From positions 1 to 64,000 of the forward strand of contig NZ_AUAR01000007.1 in NCBI RefSeq assembly GCF_000428825.1: 64,000 nt of DNA, written 5' to 3'. Shown one piece after another: positions 47,767-56,807 of this stretch. Source of the DNA: Desulfomicrobium escambiense DSM 10707. GTDB lineage: Bacteria > Desulfobacterota > Desulfovibrionia > Desulfovibrionales > Desulfomicrobiaceae. How positions within the stretch are numbered: the stretch's first letter is position 1; each line of letters opens with the position of its first letter. The position numbers and the translations under genes were made by a program. Under the pieces are notes generated by a model, which was given only the letters and a program-made list of their open reading frames with translations, did no database searches and had not been told where the DNA came from.

Positions 47767-49134
47767 CTACCTCCCATTTCCGGCAAAAACGACCTTAAAT
47801 GTTTTTAAAATTATGTATATATCAAACAAAATCGACATATGTTTTATATAATATAAATCGTATCTTAATTTCTCAAGAGAGTCTTCTATTGAAGATCCAT
47901 ATGGATAGCATACTTGAGCCCATCCAGTAAGCCCTGGCTTAACATAATGTCTTTCGGAATAATACGGTATGCTTTTCTTCAACTCATTGATGAACTCCGG
48001 CCGTTCAGGTCGAGGACCGACAACAGACATTTCACCCCATAAGATATTGAATAATTGCGGAATTTCATCGAGGCGTGTCTTGCGAAGAAAATTGCCGACG
48101 CATGTGATCCTCGGGTCGTTTTGTTGGGACCATACGGCCCCTGTCCTGGATTCCGCGTCCTGGTACATGGAGCGGAACTTCATGAGACGGAAGCTGCGGT
48201 CGCCGCGGCCGACGCGGGTCTGGCGGAACAGGACGGGCCCCGGCGAATCGAGTTTGATGGCGAGACAGATGAACGGCACCAGCGGCATGAAAACCAGCAG
48301 ACCCGACAGGGACGCCGCGACATCAAGGATGCGCTTCCCCAGACGCAAGAGCCAGGTCACCTTGAACCCCTGGCCGAAGATGAACCAACTGGGGGTGATG
48401 TTCTCGATGAGAAGCTTGCGCGTGGCCAGTTCGAAAAATGAAGGGGCGTCAACAACGTCGATCCCGTGCAGCTTGCAGCTCAGCAGATCATCGACGGGGA
48501 AGACTCCTCGGCGTTCCCCCAGGGAAACCACGATCTGGTCGGCCATGAAATTCTGCGCCAGACGCAGCAGGCCGGACTTGTCCTCGACAGCGGCGCTCCC
48601 GCCGTCCCCGTCCGGGGCGCACTCCCTGGCCGGGCAGGAAACCCAGCCCAGGAGAGTCAGGTCCCGCCTGTGCAGCTTGATGTACTCCTCGACGAGCCGG
48701 GCCTGCGCGCCACCCCCGACAATGAGAATGCGCTTGCCCAGGCCCAGGAACGCCCGACGGAACTTGGCGAAAAGGAACTCCGCGACCTTGAAGCCGGAAA
48801 AGACGCAGAAGCCGAGCAGGGCGATCTGTTCGTCCCCGGAGGTCATGCGGCTTGGACTGAGGAGAGCGTGAAACAGAGCCATGGAGATCAAGGTGACGCA
48901 GATCTGACAGAGGATGGCTGATGGAATGCGGAGCCTGAGATGGCGCAGCCCGCAATAGGTCCAGACGATCACCGACGGCAGGATGGCCAGGACCAGGAAA
49001 CCGCCCGCCTCCGGCAACAGGGTGTTGTTCAGGATCACCTTCAGCGGCGGAGCCAGCACCGCCAGCGACGTTGCCAGCGCCAGCACGGCCCAGACTATGT
49101 CGGAAGCAAGGTTTCTCAATACCAGGTCAGCCAT
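47767..49134 (-). CDS. XrtA-system initiating sugar transferase (undecaprenyl-phosphate glycosylphosphotransferase)
   Basis: A 455-residue membrane enzyme of the WbaP/WcaJ type. Four to five N-terminal helices, a CoA-binding-like central domain (RILIVGGGAQARLVEEYIKL), then the bacterial sugar transferase domain: KRILDVAASLSGLLVFMPLV, SPGPVLFRQTRVGRGDRSFR, LMKFRSM, and RKTRLDEIPQLFNILWGEMS with VGPRPERPEF. It transfers the first sugar-phosphate onto undecaprenyl phosphate. AAGGAGG precedes ATG 49134. Confidence 0.95.
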   Translation of the reverse strand: MADLVLRNLASDIVWAVLALATSLAVLAPPLKVILNNTLLPEAGGFLVLAILPSVIVWTYCGLRHLRLRIPSAILCQICVTLISMALFHALLSPSRMTSGDEQIALLGFCVFSGFKVAEFLFAKFRRAFLGLGKRILIVGGGAQARLVEEYIKLHRRDLTLLGWVSCPARECAPDGDGGSAAVEDKSGLLRLAQNFMADQIVVSLGERRGVFPVDDLLSCKLHGIDVVDAPSFFELATRKLLIENITPSWFIFGQGFKVTWLLRLGKRILDVAASLSGLLVFMPLVPFICLAIKLDSPGPVLFRQTRVGRGDRSFRLMKFRSMYQDAESRTGAVWSQQNDPRITCVGNFLRKTRLDEIPQLFNILWGEMSVVGPRPERPEFINELKKSIPYYSERHYVKPGLTGWAQVCYPYGSSIEDSLEKLRYDLYYIKHMSILFDIYIILKTFKVVFAGNGR

Positions 49135-49305
49135 TCGTCCTCCTTCCGGCAGGACTCGGAAGCCGGATTGTGCGGATCGCGGGATGGGGCCTCATTCGTC
49201 AGCGTCGTCCGCCCCCGTTCCGCCTTCATGCCGCTTGATGAGCGGCAGCACGAATTCTGAAAACCTCTTTTGCAGCCCCCTCCTTTTCGAGCGCCTGTCC
49301 GCGAC

Positions 49306-51963
49306 TCAGGAGCCGGTTTGCAATTTCTTCAGCAAGGCTTCAGCCTCGGGCTTTGCGCCAAAGTCCTCCCCGCGCACCGCCTCCTCCAGTGCCAGTCTGG
49401 CCTCTTCCCTGCGCCCCAGCTGTTCCAGGGCCAGCCCCTTGTGGTACATGATCTCCCTGTTGCCGGGCGCCAGAGTGGATGCCCTTTCCAACACGCCGAG
49501 AGCCTCCTCCGAACGGTTGTTGCGCAACAGGACGTACCCCAGGGTGTCTGTAACCGACGCGTCCGTTCCGGCGCGGGCAAAGGCGGCCATGGCGAGATGC
49601 ACCGCCTGCATGCGGGTCTTCTCGCCATCGGCCCAGAGCATGGCCAGGTTGTTCAGAGCGGGAACAAAGTCGTTCCTGGCCTGCACGGCCTGCAGGTACA
49701 GCCTGGCGGCCTCGTCTTCGTTTTTCTGCTGCTGCGCGATCATGCCCTTGCCTGTCAGGGCATGCGGGTTTGCGGGATCCAGAGCGAGCGCACTGTCGAA
49801 AATGGCTTGGGCCTTATCCGGCTCCTTCATGCGCACATAGAGTTCGCCGAGCATGGTCAGGACAGAAACGTTTCCGGGCTCTTTCTCCAGCCCCTTGCGC
49901 AAGGCGGCCTCCGCCCCCACACGGTCCCCGCGGATTTCGAGGATGGCCGCCAGGGGCAGGTACGACCTCGCCTTGTCGGGCCCCAGGCCGACGAGGCGGC
50001 GAGCGCTGTCCTCGGCCTTGTCGAACTCGCCCAGGGCCATCCAGGCCCTGGTTCTCTCCATGATTCCGGTCCACGGATCAGCCGCTTCGAGCTGGCCATA
50101 CAGCGCCATGGCCTTGTCAGTCTCCTTGCGCGCGATGTGCAGCTTCGCCTTGGCCAGGATCAGATCCTGATTCGAAGGCTGCTTCTGCAACCCCCGATCG
50201 AGTACGGCCACCGCTTCGTCACTCATTCCGTGACGCTGCAGGAAGACCGAAAGCAGCAGGGTCGACCCGAGGTCGCCGCCGGCCTGCGCCTTCTCCAGCC
50301 GCTCCCTGGCCGCCTCGATCTTGCCCTGCCTTTCGAGCACGGCGGCGGAAGCCGTCAGGGCCCGCACGTCGTCGGGGGAAATGCCGAGAGCCAGGTCGAG
50401 CTGCGCCATGGCCTCGTCAGGCTTGCCCTGTACGAGCCGGAACACGGCGGCGTTGTAGTAGGTCGGAAGATATGACGGGTTCGCCTCCCGCGCTTTGAGG
50501 AGGTAGGCCTCGGCGCCTTCGGCGTCTTTTCGCCCCAGGGAGACCTTGGCCAGCGCATTGTACAGGATTGCGTCGGACCTGCTCCCATCCAGGCCGTCGG
50601 CAAGAATCTTCACGGCTTCGTCAACGCGCCCGGCGCGCAGATAATAGTCGTGCAGCGCCAGCCTGCAGTCGGTTCCGTTGGGCGAGACCTGAAGCGCCTT
50701 CAAAAGCTCCTGCTCCCCCCCCTTGTCCCCCAGGGCCAGCATCAGAAGGCCGGACTTGAGCAGCAGCCCGTAGTGCGACGGCGCGATGCCCTTGGCCTTG
50801 GCGTATTCGGCCAGAGCCTCGCGCGGCTTGCGCTCCAGCATCAGCCCGTCGCCCTTGATGGCGAATCCGCGAAAATCCTCGGGAGAGGTGTCGATCATCC
50901 TGTCCGCCACGGTCACGGCTTCCGCGCCCCGCCCCTGACGCAGGAATATCTCGGCGAGGACGATGCGGGCCTGGGCAAAGCCCGGACTGTAATCCAGAAC
51001 CGTCTGGAACTGGGTTACGGCCAATTCCAGATTGCCGCGGTAATAATGGGCCAGTCCGAGCAGGTAATAGGTTTCCAGATCCGGCTCGATGCGGATGGAG
51101 GTGTTCAGCGCCGTCACCGCGTCTTCGTATTTGCCCTCGCGCAACATGCACAGGCCCAGCAGGCGATAGCCCTCGGGCTTTTTGGGGTAGTCCCTGACCA
51201 TGCTTTCGGCCGACGCCCGGACCTCTTCGGCGCGTCCCTTGCCGATGAGCAGACTTCCCTCCTTGTAGCGCGCAAAAAGGTCTCCGGGGTCAATGGAGGT
51301 AATGCGGGCATAGACATCGAGCATACCCTCCGGATCCCGCTCCTGGGCCTCGAGACGCGCCAAGGCGTGCAACGCGGCCTGGTTTTTGGGATCGTCGGCC
51401 AGCAACTTGTCGATGGCTTCGCGGGCCTTGGCGCCCTCGCCCAGGGTCATGAAATTGTGAATCAATCCGAGCCGCGCAGAAACCCGCCCGGGTTCGATGG
51501 CCAGCGCCTTTTCGAGATATTCCCGCGATTGGACCGCGTCCCCGGAAATGGAGGCCGAAAGGGCGAGCTGTTCATACGCGCCGGCATCATCGGGGTGCTT
51601 CTCGAGAAAACTCATCAAAAGCGGCACAGCCACGGCCGGCCTGCTCTGGTAATTGGCGATGCGCGCCAGTTGGAACCGCACGCTGTCGTCGTAGGGGTTC
51701 TGTAGCTGGACCTTCTGAAATTCCCGCTCGGCCTGCTCCAGCTTCCCGGATTCGACATAGGCCATCGCAAGGTTGAAACGCGCCTCGACGAAGTTTGCAT
51801 CCTGCTCCAGGGCATTCTTGAAGTGGATGATCGCCCCGTTGAAGTTCCCTTGTTCAAGCAGGCTTTTCCCGTCCTGGTTCAAGGACTCCTTGGTATGGCT
51901 TTTGCAAGAAACCGTGATAACCAGAAGCGAAAGAGCGAACACTGTTGCGACTAACCTGACCAT
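49306..51963 (-). CDS. prsT: PrsT: XrtA/PEP-CTERM-system TPR-repeat lipoprotein
   Basis: An 885-residue protein: lipoprotein signal (LVATVFALSLLVITVSC, cysteine near 20) then about 20 or more TPR repeats to the end, with typical units such as NFVEARFNLAMAYVESGKLE and SVLTMLGELYVRMKEPDKAQ. This is the very long PrsT family that marks XrtA loci and probably scaffolds assembly in the periplasm. First gene of the reverse-strand operon; ribosome site GAGGAGGGAG precedes ATG 51963. The gap of 171 nt to the next gene has no obvious terminator. Confidence 0.94.
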   Translation of the reverse strand: MVRLVATVFALSLLVITVSCKSHTKESLNQDGKSLLEQGNFNGAIIHFKNALEQDANFVEARFNLAMAYVESGKLEQAEREFQKVQLQNPYDDSVRFQLARIANYQSRPAVAVPLLMSFLEKHPDDAGAYEQLALSASISGDAVQSREYLEKALAIEPGRVSARLGLIHNFMTLGEGAKAREAIDKLLADDPKNQAALHALARLEAQERDPEGMLDVYARITSIDPGDLFARYKEGSLLIGKGRAEEVRASAESMVRDYPKKPEGYRLLGLCMLREGKYEDAVTALNTSIRIEPDLETYYLLGLAHYYRGNLELAVTQFQTVLDYSPGFAQARIVLAEIFLRQGRGAEAVTVADRMIDTSPEDFRGFAIKGDGLMLERKPREALAEYAKAKGIAPSHYGLLLKSGLLMLALGDKGGEQELLKALQVSPNGTDCRLALHDYYLRAGRVDEAVKILADGLDGSRSDAILYNALAKVSLGRKDAEGAEAYLLKAREANPSYLPTYYNAAVFRLVQGKPDEAMAQLDLALGISPDDVRALTASAAVLERQGKIEAARERLEKAQAGGDLGSTLLLSVFLQRHGMSDEAVAVLDRGLQKQPSNQDLILAKAKLHIARKETDKAMALYGQLEAADPWTGIMERTRAWMALGEFDKAEDSARRLVGLGPDKARSYLPLAAILEIRGDRVGAEAALRKGLEKEPGNVSVLTMLGELYVRMKEPDKAQAIFDSALALDPANPHALTGKGMIAQQQKNEDEAARLYLQAVQARNDFVPALNNLAMLWADGEKTRMQAVHLAMAAFARAGTDASVTDTLGYVLLRNNRSEEALGVLERASTLAPGNREIMYHKGLALEQLGRREEARLALEEAVRGEDFGAKPEAEALLKKLQTGS

Positions 51964-52807
51964 TCTCCCTCCTCAAAACAGTCGTCCGACGACATGACGA
52001 AGCGGTCAAAGAATACGACTCCACGTGATTACGGAATGTTCTGATCTCCGTGACCACGAAAATCCAACACGATCTCGGGGCCAGTCTCCCCCACCCGCCG
52101 ACCCGGAATCGGAGAAGGAGGTGCAACGGACTGAATTCAATCTGAAAAACACTCTCATTACGCCACCAAAATTTGTTTTGTGCCAAAATTTTAATCTTTG
52201 CACATGACGAGAAATTCATTCACACAAACCCAATTCATGACCAAAACGGTACACATTCCACCTAGTAGCTTAATATAATTTGCCAATAATTAAACTTCAC
52301 TGTCGATGGTTGAGTTTATCATCTCAATACATCATTTTTTTTATTGTGAATACACAAAATGATTTTTTTTTATTGTATGACTGAATAATTTTATGATATG
52401 AGGATAACTACATGACATAAACAACGACATATGTAGTACAACTATCAGCAATGCTTTCAACATGATATCACCGGATCGATTTACCTCCGTATGGCACGCC
52501 TTCCGAGAAGATTTTTTTTGGCCATACGCGATTTCGCAAGACAGTGTAGGACTTCCCGTTTCACCGAGACGCCACGTCGCCACACGGTTTCACGTGCCCT
52601 GCGGCGCTCAGGAGGCAAAGTTCGGGCCGTCCGGCCACAAGCGGAGCCCCTGGAGGCGCGGGCGTGTAAGCATTTCCCGAATCCATGTCGCGAATCCTTA
52701 CAACGCAACCGAACCCGGCGCCGTCAAAACGCCTCCACCCTGCATCCAACCGGCACAATCCCCTGCGCCACCCGACGACAGGCAACCGCAACCAATGAGA
52801 GCGAATC
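51964..52807. promoter_or_regulatory. Divergent regulatory region between the exopolysaccharide operon and the LolA-barrel-FeeM cluster
   Basis: An 840-base stretch without a convincing gene. About 52,140-52,480 is strikingly A+T rich, with two near-copies of an ATTTTTTTTATTG motif 27-28 nt apart near 52,333-52,378. TGTAGGACTTCCCG at 52545-52558 matches 13 of the first 14 bases of the box upstream of PEP-CTERM gene 3. GG (52603-52604) and GC (52615-52616) in CGGCGC-TCAGG-AGGCA have sigma54 spacing 57 bp beyond it, but the hexamers are weak. A 40-codon reverse-strand ORF with a lipobox-like start (LIVVLHMSLFMSC, about 52,341-52,463) is not supported enough to call. Confidence 0.5.
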
Positions 52808-53602
52808 ATGGACATCCTCCCGAAGAACCCTGTCCGTCTCCTGCCAGTCCTCCTCGGTGCCCTGTGCGTCGCGGCCAACGCAGCCATCTCCTACGCAGCG
52901 CCGTCGGGCCAGGAATTGGCCCGCATGGTCCACGACAGGTACGTCGGCGAGGACATGACATCGCGCCAGACCATGGAACTCGTGCCCGCGTCCGGGGAAA
53001 AGAGGGTCCGCGAACTTACGGTGACCGCAGCGGACAGGCAGGGCGTGCGCAAGAGCATCATCCGGTTTACGTCACCGGCGGACATCGAAGGCACCGGCTT
53101 CCTGGCCCTCGAAACAGACCAGGGCGAAACCGAGCAGTTCCTCTATCTTCCGGCTCTCAAGCGGACGCGGCGCATCGTGGCCGGCCAGAAGGGGCGCAGC
53201 TTCGTCAACACCGATTTCACCTATGAGGATATGGAAAGACGGGCCGTCGAGGATTCCGAACATGCCGTGACGGGCGAGGAAACCCTGGGCGGGGTGGCCT
53301 GCTGGATTCTGGAAAGCCGACCCAAGGCCGGGACCGATTCCCAGTACTCCATGGTGCGCGCCTGGGTGGCCAAGGACATGCTCTTGTCGTTGCGGGTGGA
53401 CTTCTTCATCGACGGAAAGGAACCGGTCAAACGCTTCAACGTGAAACAGATGGAACGCATCCAGGACATCTGGACCGAAACCAGCGTCGTCATGGAGGAT
53501 TTGCACTCAGGGCACAGAACGCTTCTCGAAACGAAGGAGATCACGTACAATTCGGGCATCCCGGACTCCGCCTTCACCCAGCAGGCTCTGGAGAGTTGGT
53601 GA
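52808..53602 (+). CDS. LolA-like outer-membrane lipoprotein-sorting family protein
   Basis: A 264-residue secreted protein: signal peptide (LLPVLLGALCVAANAAISYA), then the LolA-like fold with ELARMVHDRYVGEDM, RKSIIRFTSPADIEGTGFLA, QFLYLPALKRTRRI, GRSFVNTDFTYEDM and ITYNSGIPDSAFT at the end. In this family the hydrophobic cavity carries lipids, and genes are often grouped with MMPL exporters and barrel proteins, as here. It probably shuttles a lipid across the periplasm. First gene of the forward cluster; ribosome site is weak. Confidence 0.85.
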   Translation: MDILPKNPVRLLPVLLGALCVAANAAISYAAPSGQELARMVHDRYVGEDMTSRQTMELVPASGEKRVRELTVTAADRQGVRKSIIRFTSPADIEGTGFLALETDQGETEQFLYLPALKRTRRIVAGQKGRSFVNTDFTYEDMERRAVEDSEHAVTGEETLGGVACWILESRPKAGTDSQYSMVRAWVAKDMLLSLRVDFFIDGKEPVKRFNVKQMERIQDIWTETSVVMEDLHSGHRTLLETKEITYNSGIPDSAFTQQALESW

Positions 53603-53760
53603 GAAAAGGCTTTCGCCGTTAAAGAAACGCGAGAAACCGCCGAAAGAGCGTGAAAGAATCCACGCACGACGCGGGACTGTTCGACCTCCCGGCGGCAGCG
53701 CGGATTCCGCAAGGAATCGGGAAGCGGTTTCTGGACCGCCTGAAAAGCGACGGGGAAACG

Positions 53761-55641
53761 ATGCACACAAAAGCTCCAGTCCAAAGACGACAGCCGTTCC
53801 CCTCACGTACGCCGAGGGCGACGCGAGCGCGACGGGCGGTGCTCCTGGTCGCCCTGGCCGCGATGTTCCTCGCCGCCACCCCGCTTTTCCCAAGTGCGAG
53901 GCACGTGCTCTCGGACCTTTCCCTGACCACGGAAAAGGACGCCCTGACCCTGACCATCGCGGCATCCGGCGCGCCCCGGCAGACGAAGCATTTTTCTCTG
54001 ACCGACCCGATACGGCTGGTCGTGGATATCGCCCCGGCCGTCCTGCCCGGCGCGCCACGCAGCATTCCTGCCAACCATGCGCTCGTCGAACGCGTCCGGG
54101 CCGCGCAATTCGATGCGCAAACGGTACGGGTCGTCTTCGATCTGAAACAACCCGTCAGCCACCGTCTCGATATACGGCAGCCAGTTGACGATTCCGCCGG
54201 GCGGTCGCTCGTGTTCACCCTGACCGCGGAAAATGGCGGGACGGCCCAGGCCGAATCGCCAGCGACCGGACAGGCTGGTCCGGCCCCAGCCGCCGACTCG
54301 ACGGCGCACAACGAAAAAATCGTACTGCTCGGGGAATCCCCGGCCACCGGCTCGACGGTGCACAACGAAAAAATCGTGCTGCTCGGGGAATCCCCGGTCA
54401 CAGAGCGCACACGGCCGGACGCTTCCGGATGGGGCGAGGCATCCCTCTCGGGCTTCCTCATGGCCAAGGTTGCACAGGAACTCGACGAGGAAAAAAGTCC
54501 TGGTCAGCCCAGGATGTTCCGCAACACCGTCAGGGTTGAAGGGAAATGGGTGCCCGCGGGCTTTTCCGGTGGCGAAAACGCGAAAACGAACGCCGAAGCC
54601 GCATATCTGCTGGGCTCCGTGCAGTCCGACTACCTCTCCTTCGGCCCTGACCCGGCTTCGGACGAATACGACCTGGACCTTTTCGAGGCCTACCTCTTCC
54701 GCTCCACCCCCGACTGGGATCTGCGCCTGGGAAGGCAAATCGTGCGCTGGGGCAAGACTGACCAGATCAGCCCGGTGGACAACGTGAATTCCCAGGACAT
54801 GCGCGAATACCTCATTCCCGATCTCGAGGACCGCAAGCTTCCCAACTGGATGGCGCGGCTGCGCGCCTTCATCGGGAAAACGACCCTCGAAGCCGTCTTC
54901 ATTCCCTTCTTTGAACCCAACGAATTCGACTATACCGGCAACACTTGGGCGCTCCTCGGGACGGAGCCCGTCGGCCTGCGCGTGGAGGAAAGCGAACCGG
55001 AAGGATTGGACAACGCCGACTGGGGAATGCGCGCATCCCTGTCCCAAGGCGGGTGGGATGTTGCCGCGAGCTACCTGCGCGCAACGGAAAAGACGCCTCA
55101 CCTGGATCTCGACCCGTTCGACCCCGCCGGTCCGACGCTCCATGCCAACTACAGGCGCCAGAACATCTTCGGCGCCGAGTTCGAGACCACTGCCGGCTCG
55201 TTCGGTTTCAGGGGCGAGGCAGCCTATGTCGACCTGCAATCCTTTCCGACGGAAAGCCTCGACTCCGTCTCGAAATCCATGGTCCACACCGTCCTGGGCG
55301 TGGACTACCTGGGACAGAATGACTGGTACGCCAACATCCAGCTCTCCCATCAGCACATCTTCGGGTACGAAACAGACATCCTCTTTCTCAGCCGCGACAA
55401 CGTCTTCCTCAATGGCGAGGTCAACCGGGAGTTCCTGCGCGGCAACGCCAAGCTCAAGCTGCGCTACGCCGTGGACCTGACCAACGGAGGGGCCTTCCTG
55501 ACCCCCGAAGCCATACTGACCTCCGTCAGGGATCTCGAACTCTCCCTCGGAACCAACCTGTTCTTCGGTCCTGAGGACACCCTTTTCGGACGCTACCGCG
55601 ACGACAGCCAAGTCTTCCTCAGGGCGACCCGCTTCTTCTGA
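53761..55641 (+). CDS. AMIN-domain protein fused to an outer-membrane beta-barrel (DUF1302-like)
   Basis: A 626-residue protein. Signal segment RRAVLLVALAAMFLAATPLF (residues about 21-40). Residues about 45-150 resemble an AMIN domain (LTLTIAASGAPRQTKHFSLT, RLVVDIAP, VRVVFDLKQPVSHRLDI), which binds peptidoglycan or targets septal wall. An 18-residue unit is repeated twice (180-215). Residues about 220-626 form a barrel ending in FLRATRFF, with RLGRQIVRWGKTDQISPVDN typical of DUF1302-like barrels that accompany LolA/MMPL proteins. Start at ATG 53761 with GGGG upstream; the GTG-started longer frame is unlikely. The AMIN-barrel fusion is unusual. Confidence 0.82.
   Translation: MHTKAPVQRRQPFPSRTPRATRARRAVLLVALAAMFLAATPLFPSARHVLSDLSLTTEKDALTLTIAASGAPRQTKHFSLTDPIRLVVDIAPAVLPGAPRSIPANHALVERVRAAQFDAQTVRVVFDLKQPVSHRLDIRQPVDDSAGRSLVFTLTAENGGTAQAESPATGQAGPAPAADSTAHNEKIVLLGESPATGSTVHNEKIVLLGESPVTERTRPDASGWGEASLSGFLMAKVAQELDEEKSPGQPRMFRNTVRVEGKWVPAGFSGGENAKTNAEAAYLLGSVQSDYLSFGPDPASDEYDLDLFEAYLFRSTPDWDLRLGRQIVRWGKTDQISPVDNVNSQDMREYLIPDLEDRKLPNWMARLRAFIGKTTLEAVFIPFFEPNEFDYTGNTWALLGTEPVGLRVEESEPEGLDNADWGMRASLSQGGWDVAASYLRATEKTPHLDLDPFDPAGPTLHANYRRQNIFGAEFETTAGSFGFRGEAAYVDLQSFPTESLDSVSKSMVHTVLGVDYLGQNDWYANIQLSHQHIFGYETDILFLSRDNVFLNGEVNREFLRGNAKLKLRYAVDLTNGGAFLTPEAILTSVRDLELSLGTNLFFGPEDTLFGRYRDDSQVFLRATRFF
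54298..54405 (+). repeat. Tandem duplication of a 54-nt unit within the AMIN-barrel gene
   Basis: Two nearly identical copies (54298-54351 and 54352-54405) each encode an 18-residue unit of the form STxHNEKIVLLGESPxTx. Differences are a few silent or conservative bases. They sit in the linker between AMIN and barrel. Confidence 0.88.
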
Positions 55642-55831
55642 GCGCCTCCGCGCCCGCGCCTCGCCCTCCGACGGGAACGTCCGGGGTGCCGATCGATGGC
55701 GCAGAAAATGCACGGCATCATTCAATCACGCCGCATCGAAACCCGGCACGAAGCACAGCCCCAGGGCAAACCTTGAACGGCAGGGCAGAGCATGTTTGCT
55801 GAATCGGGAGCCAGAGCGTTTCGTCGCCAGC

Positions 55832-55901
55832 AGCGCCACGTCGCGCCGCGTGGCGCTCGGCATTCCCGCACGCGCACCCCGGCGCAGCTCACTCGTGAGC
55901 T
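55832..55901. promoter_or_regulatory. Two inverted repeats upstream of the FeeM-like gene
   Basis: A nine-base-pair stem AGCGCCACG/CGTGGCGCT (55832-55840 with 55849-55857) and, 25 nt before the FeeM start, a perfect palindrome AGCTCAC-TC-GTGAGCT (55886-55901). No T tract, so more likely operator sites or a translational hairpin. The 284-nt gap holds nothing else clear. Confidence 0.45.
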
Positions 55902-55925
55902 CAAAACACGAAGCGAGGACCGACC

Positions 55926-56804
55926 ATGAGCGCCGAATCCGATCACGTCATCCTGGAACGGCGCAGATCCGTCCGTCTGCGACGTTCAGCCATGCTCCAG
56001 TCCAAGCTGGAGGAGATCGACCGCCCGAACATCAAGATCGCCGAGAACCGCGACGAGTTCGCCCAATCCTTCGCCCTGGTCTACCGCGAGTACCTTGCCT
56101 CGGGATACATCAAGAACCCGCACCCCACCGAATTGCACCTGAGTGCCTTCAATTTCCTCCCCACGACGTGCGTCTTCATCTTCCGAAGCTACCTGACCGT
56201 CATTTCGACCCTGACCCAGATCTTCGACAGCAGACTGTTCGGGCTGCCCATGGACGCCCTGTATGGTCCGGAGCTGAACCAGTTGCGCGATCAGGGGCGC
56301 AAGCTCACGGAACTCTCGGCGCTGGCCACGCCCCGGGAAATCCGCTGGTGCAACCTGATGGTCTTCCTGTCCAAAACCATGTTCGAGTATTCGCGGATCA
56401 ACAACGTCGACGACATCTGCATCATGGTCAATCCGAAGCATGTCAGTTTCTACAAAACCATGTTCCTCTTCGATGACTTCGGCCCAGAAAGATTCTATGC
56501 TGGGGTTGGAGCTCCTGCAGTGGCGCTGCGTATCAACATGGACCACATCGAGCAGAACCTCCTGGAAAAATACCAGACGTTCGATGTGGACGGAAACCTT
56601 CACGAATTCTTCTGCAAAATGAGCACGACAATGTCCGAGCTACAGGACGGTTGGACCTTCCACGAAAAGAGACATGCCATGGAGACGGAGGCGGCGAAAT
56701 TCTTCTTCGGTGCGAGGCCCGACATCTTCAGCAACCTCAGCAAGGAACAGCTCAATTACATGCGCCATCTGTACCCGTTCATCGACACCGGAGCCGGGGT
56801 GTAG
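55926..56804 (+). CDS. FeeM-like N-acyl amino acid synthase (LuxI/GNAT-fold)
   Basis: A 292-residue protein of the FeeM/exosortase-associated acyltransferase type. RPNIKIAENRDEFAQSFALVYREY and ELHLSAFNFLPTTCVFIFR match the N-terminal acyl-synthase region; RQGRKLTELSALATP-like LRDQGRKLTELSAL (near 125) and MVFLSKTMFEYSRINNVDDI give the GNAT-like core, with MVNPKHVSFYKTMFLFDDFG after it. FeeM makes N-acyl amino acids from acyl-ACP and an amino acid. Here it overlaps functionally with an exporter that starts 3 nt after its stop. Start fixed by GAGG 7 nt upstream. Amino acid and chain are unknown. Confidence 0.82.
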   Translation: MSAESDHVILERRRSVRLRRSAMLQSKLEEIDRPNIKIAENRDEFAQSFALVYREYLASGYIKNPHPTELHLSAFNFLPTTCVFIFRSYLTVISTLTQIFDSRLFGLPMDALYGPELNQLRDQGRKLTELSALATPREIRWCNLMVFLSKTMFEYSRINNVDDICIMVNPKHVSFYKTMFLFDDFGPERFYAGVGAPAVALRINMDHIEQNLLEKYQTFDVDGNLHEFFCKMSTTMSELQDGWTFHEKRHAMETEAAKFFFGARPDIFSNLSKEQLNYMRHLYPFIDTGAGV

Positions 56805-56807
56805 GCC

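Noticed and set aside
52165-52190. TGGCAC on the reverse strand upstream of prsT as a sigma54 promoter
   Set aside because: The -24 is perfect but the -12 position reads AAATT; the GC dinucleotide ten bases on is absent.
52341-52583. 80-codon reverse ORF, or its 40-codon end with a lipobox-like MSLFMSC
   Set aside because: It lies in the A+T-rich island, has no convincing ribosome site, and the lipobox is poor; not called as a gene.
55642-55925. Short ORFs between the barrel gene and the FeeM-like gene (for example from 55796)
   Set aside because: They run into the FeeM gene in another frame and have no family features; the region is better explained by its inverted repeats.
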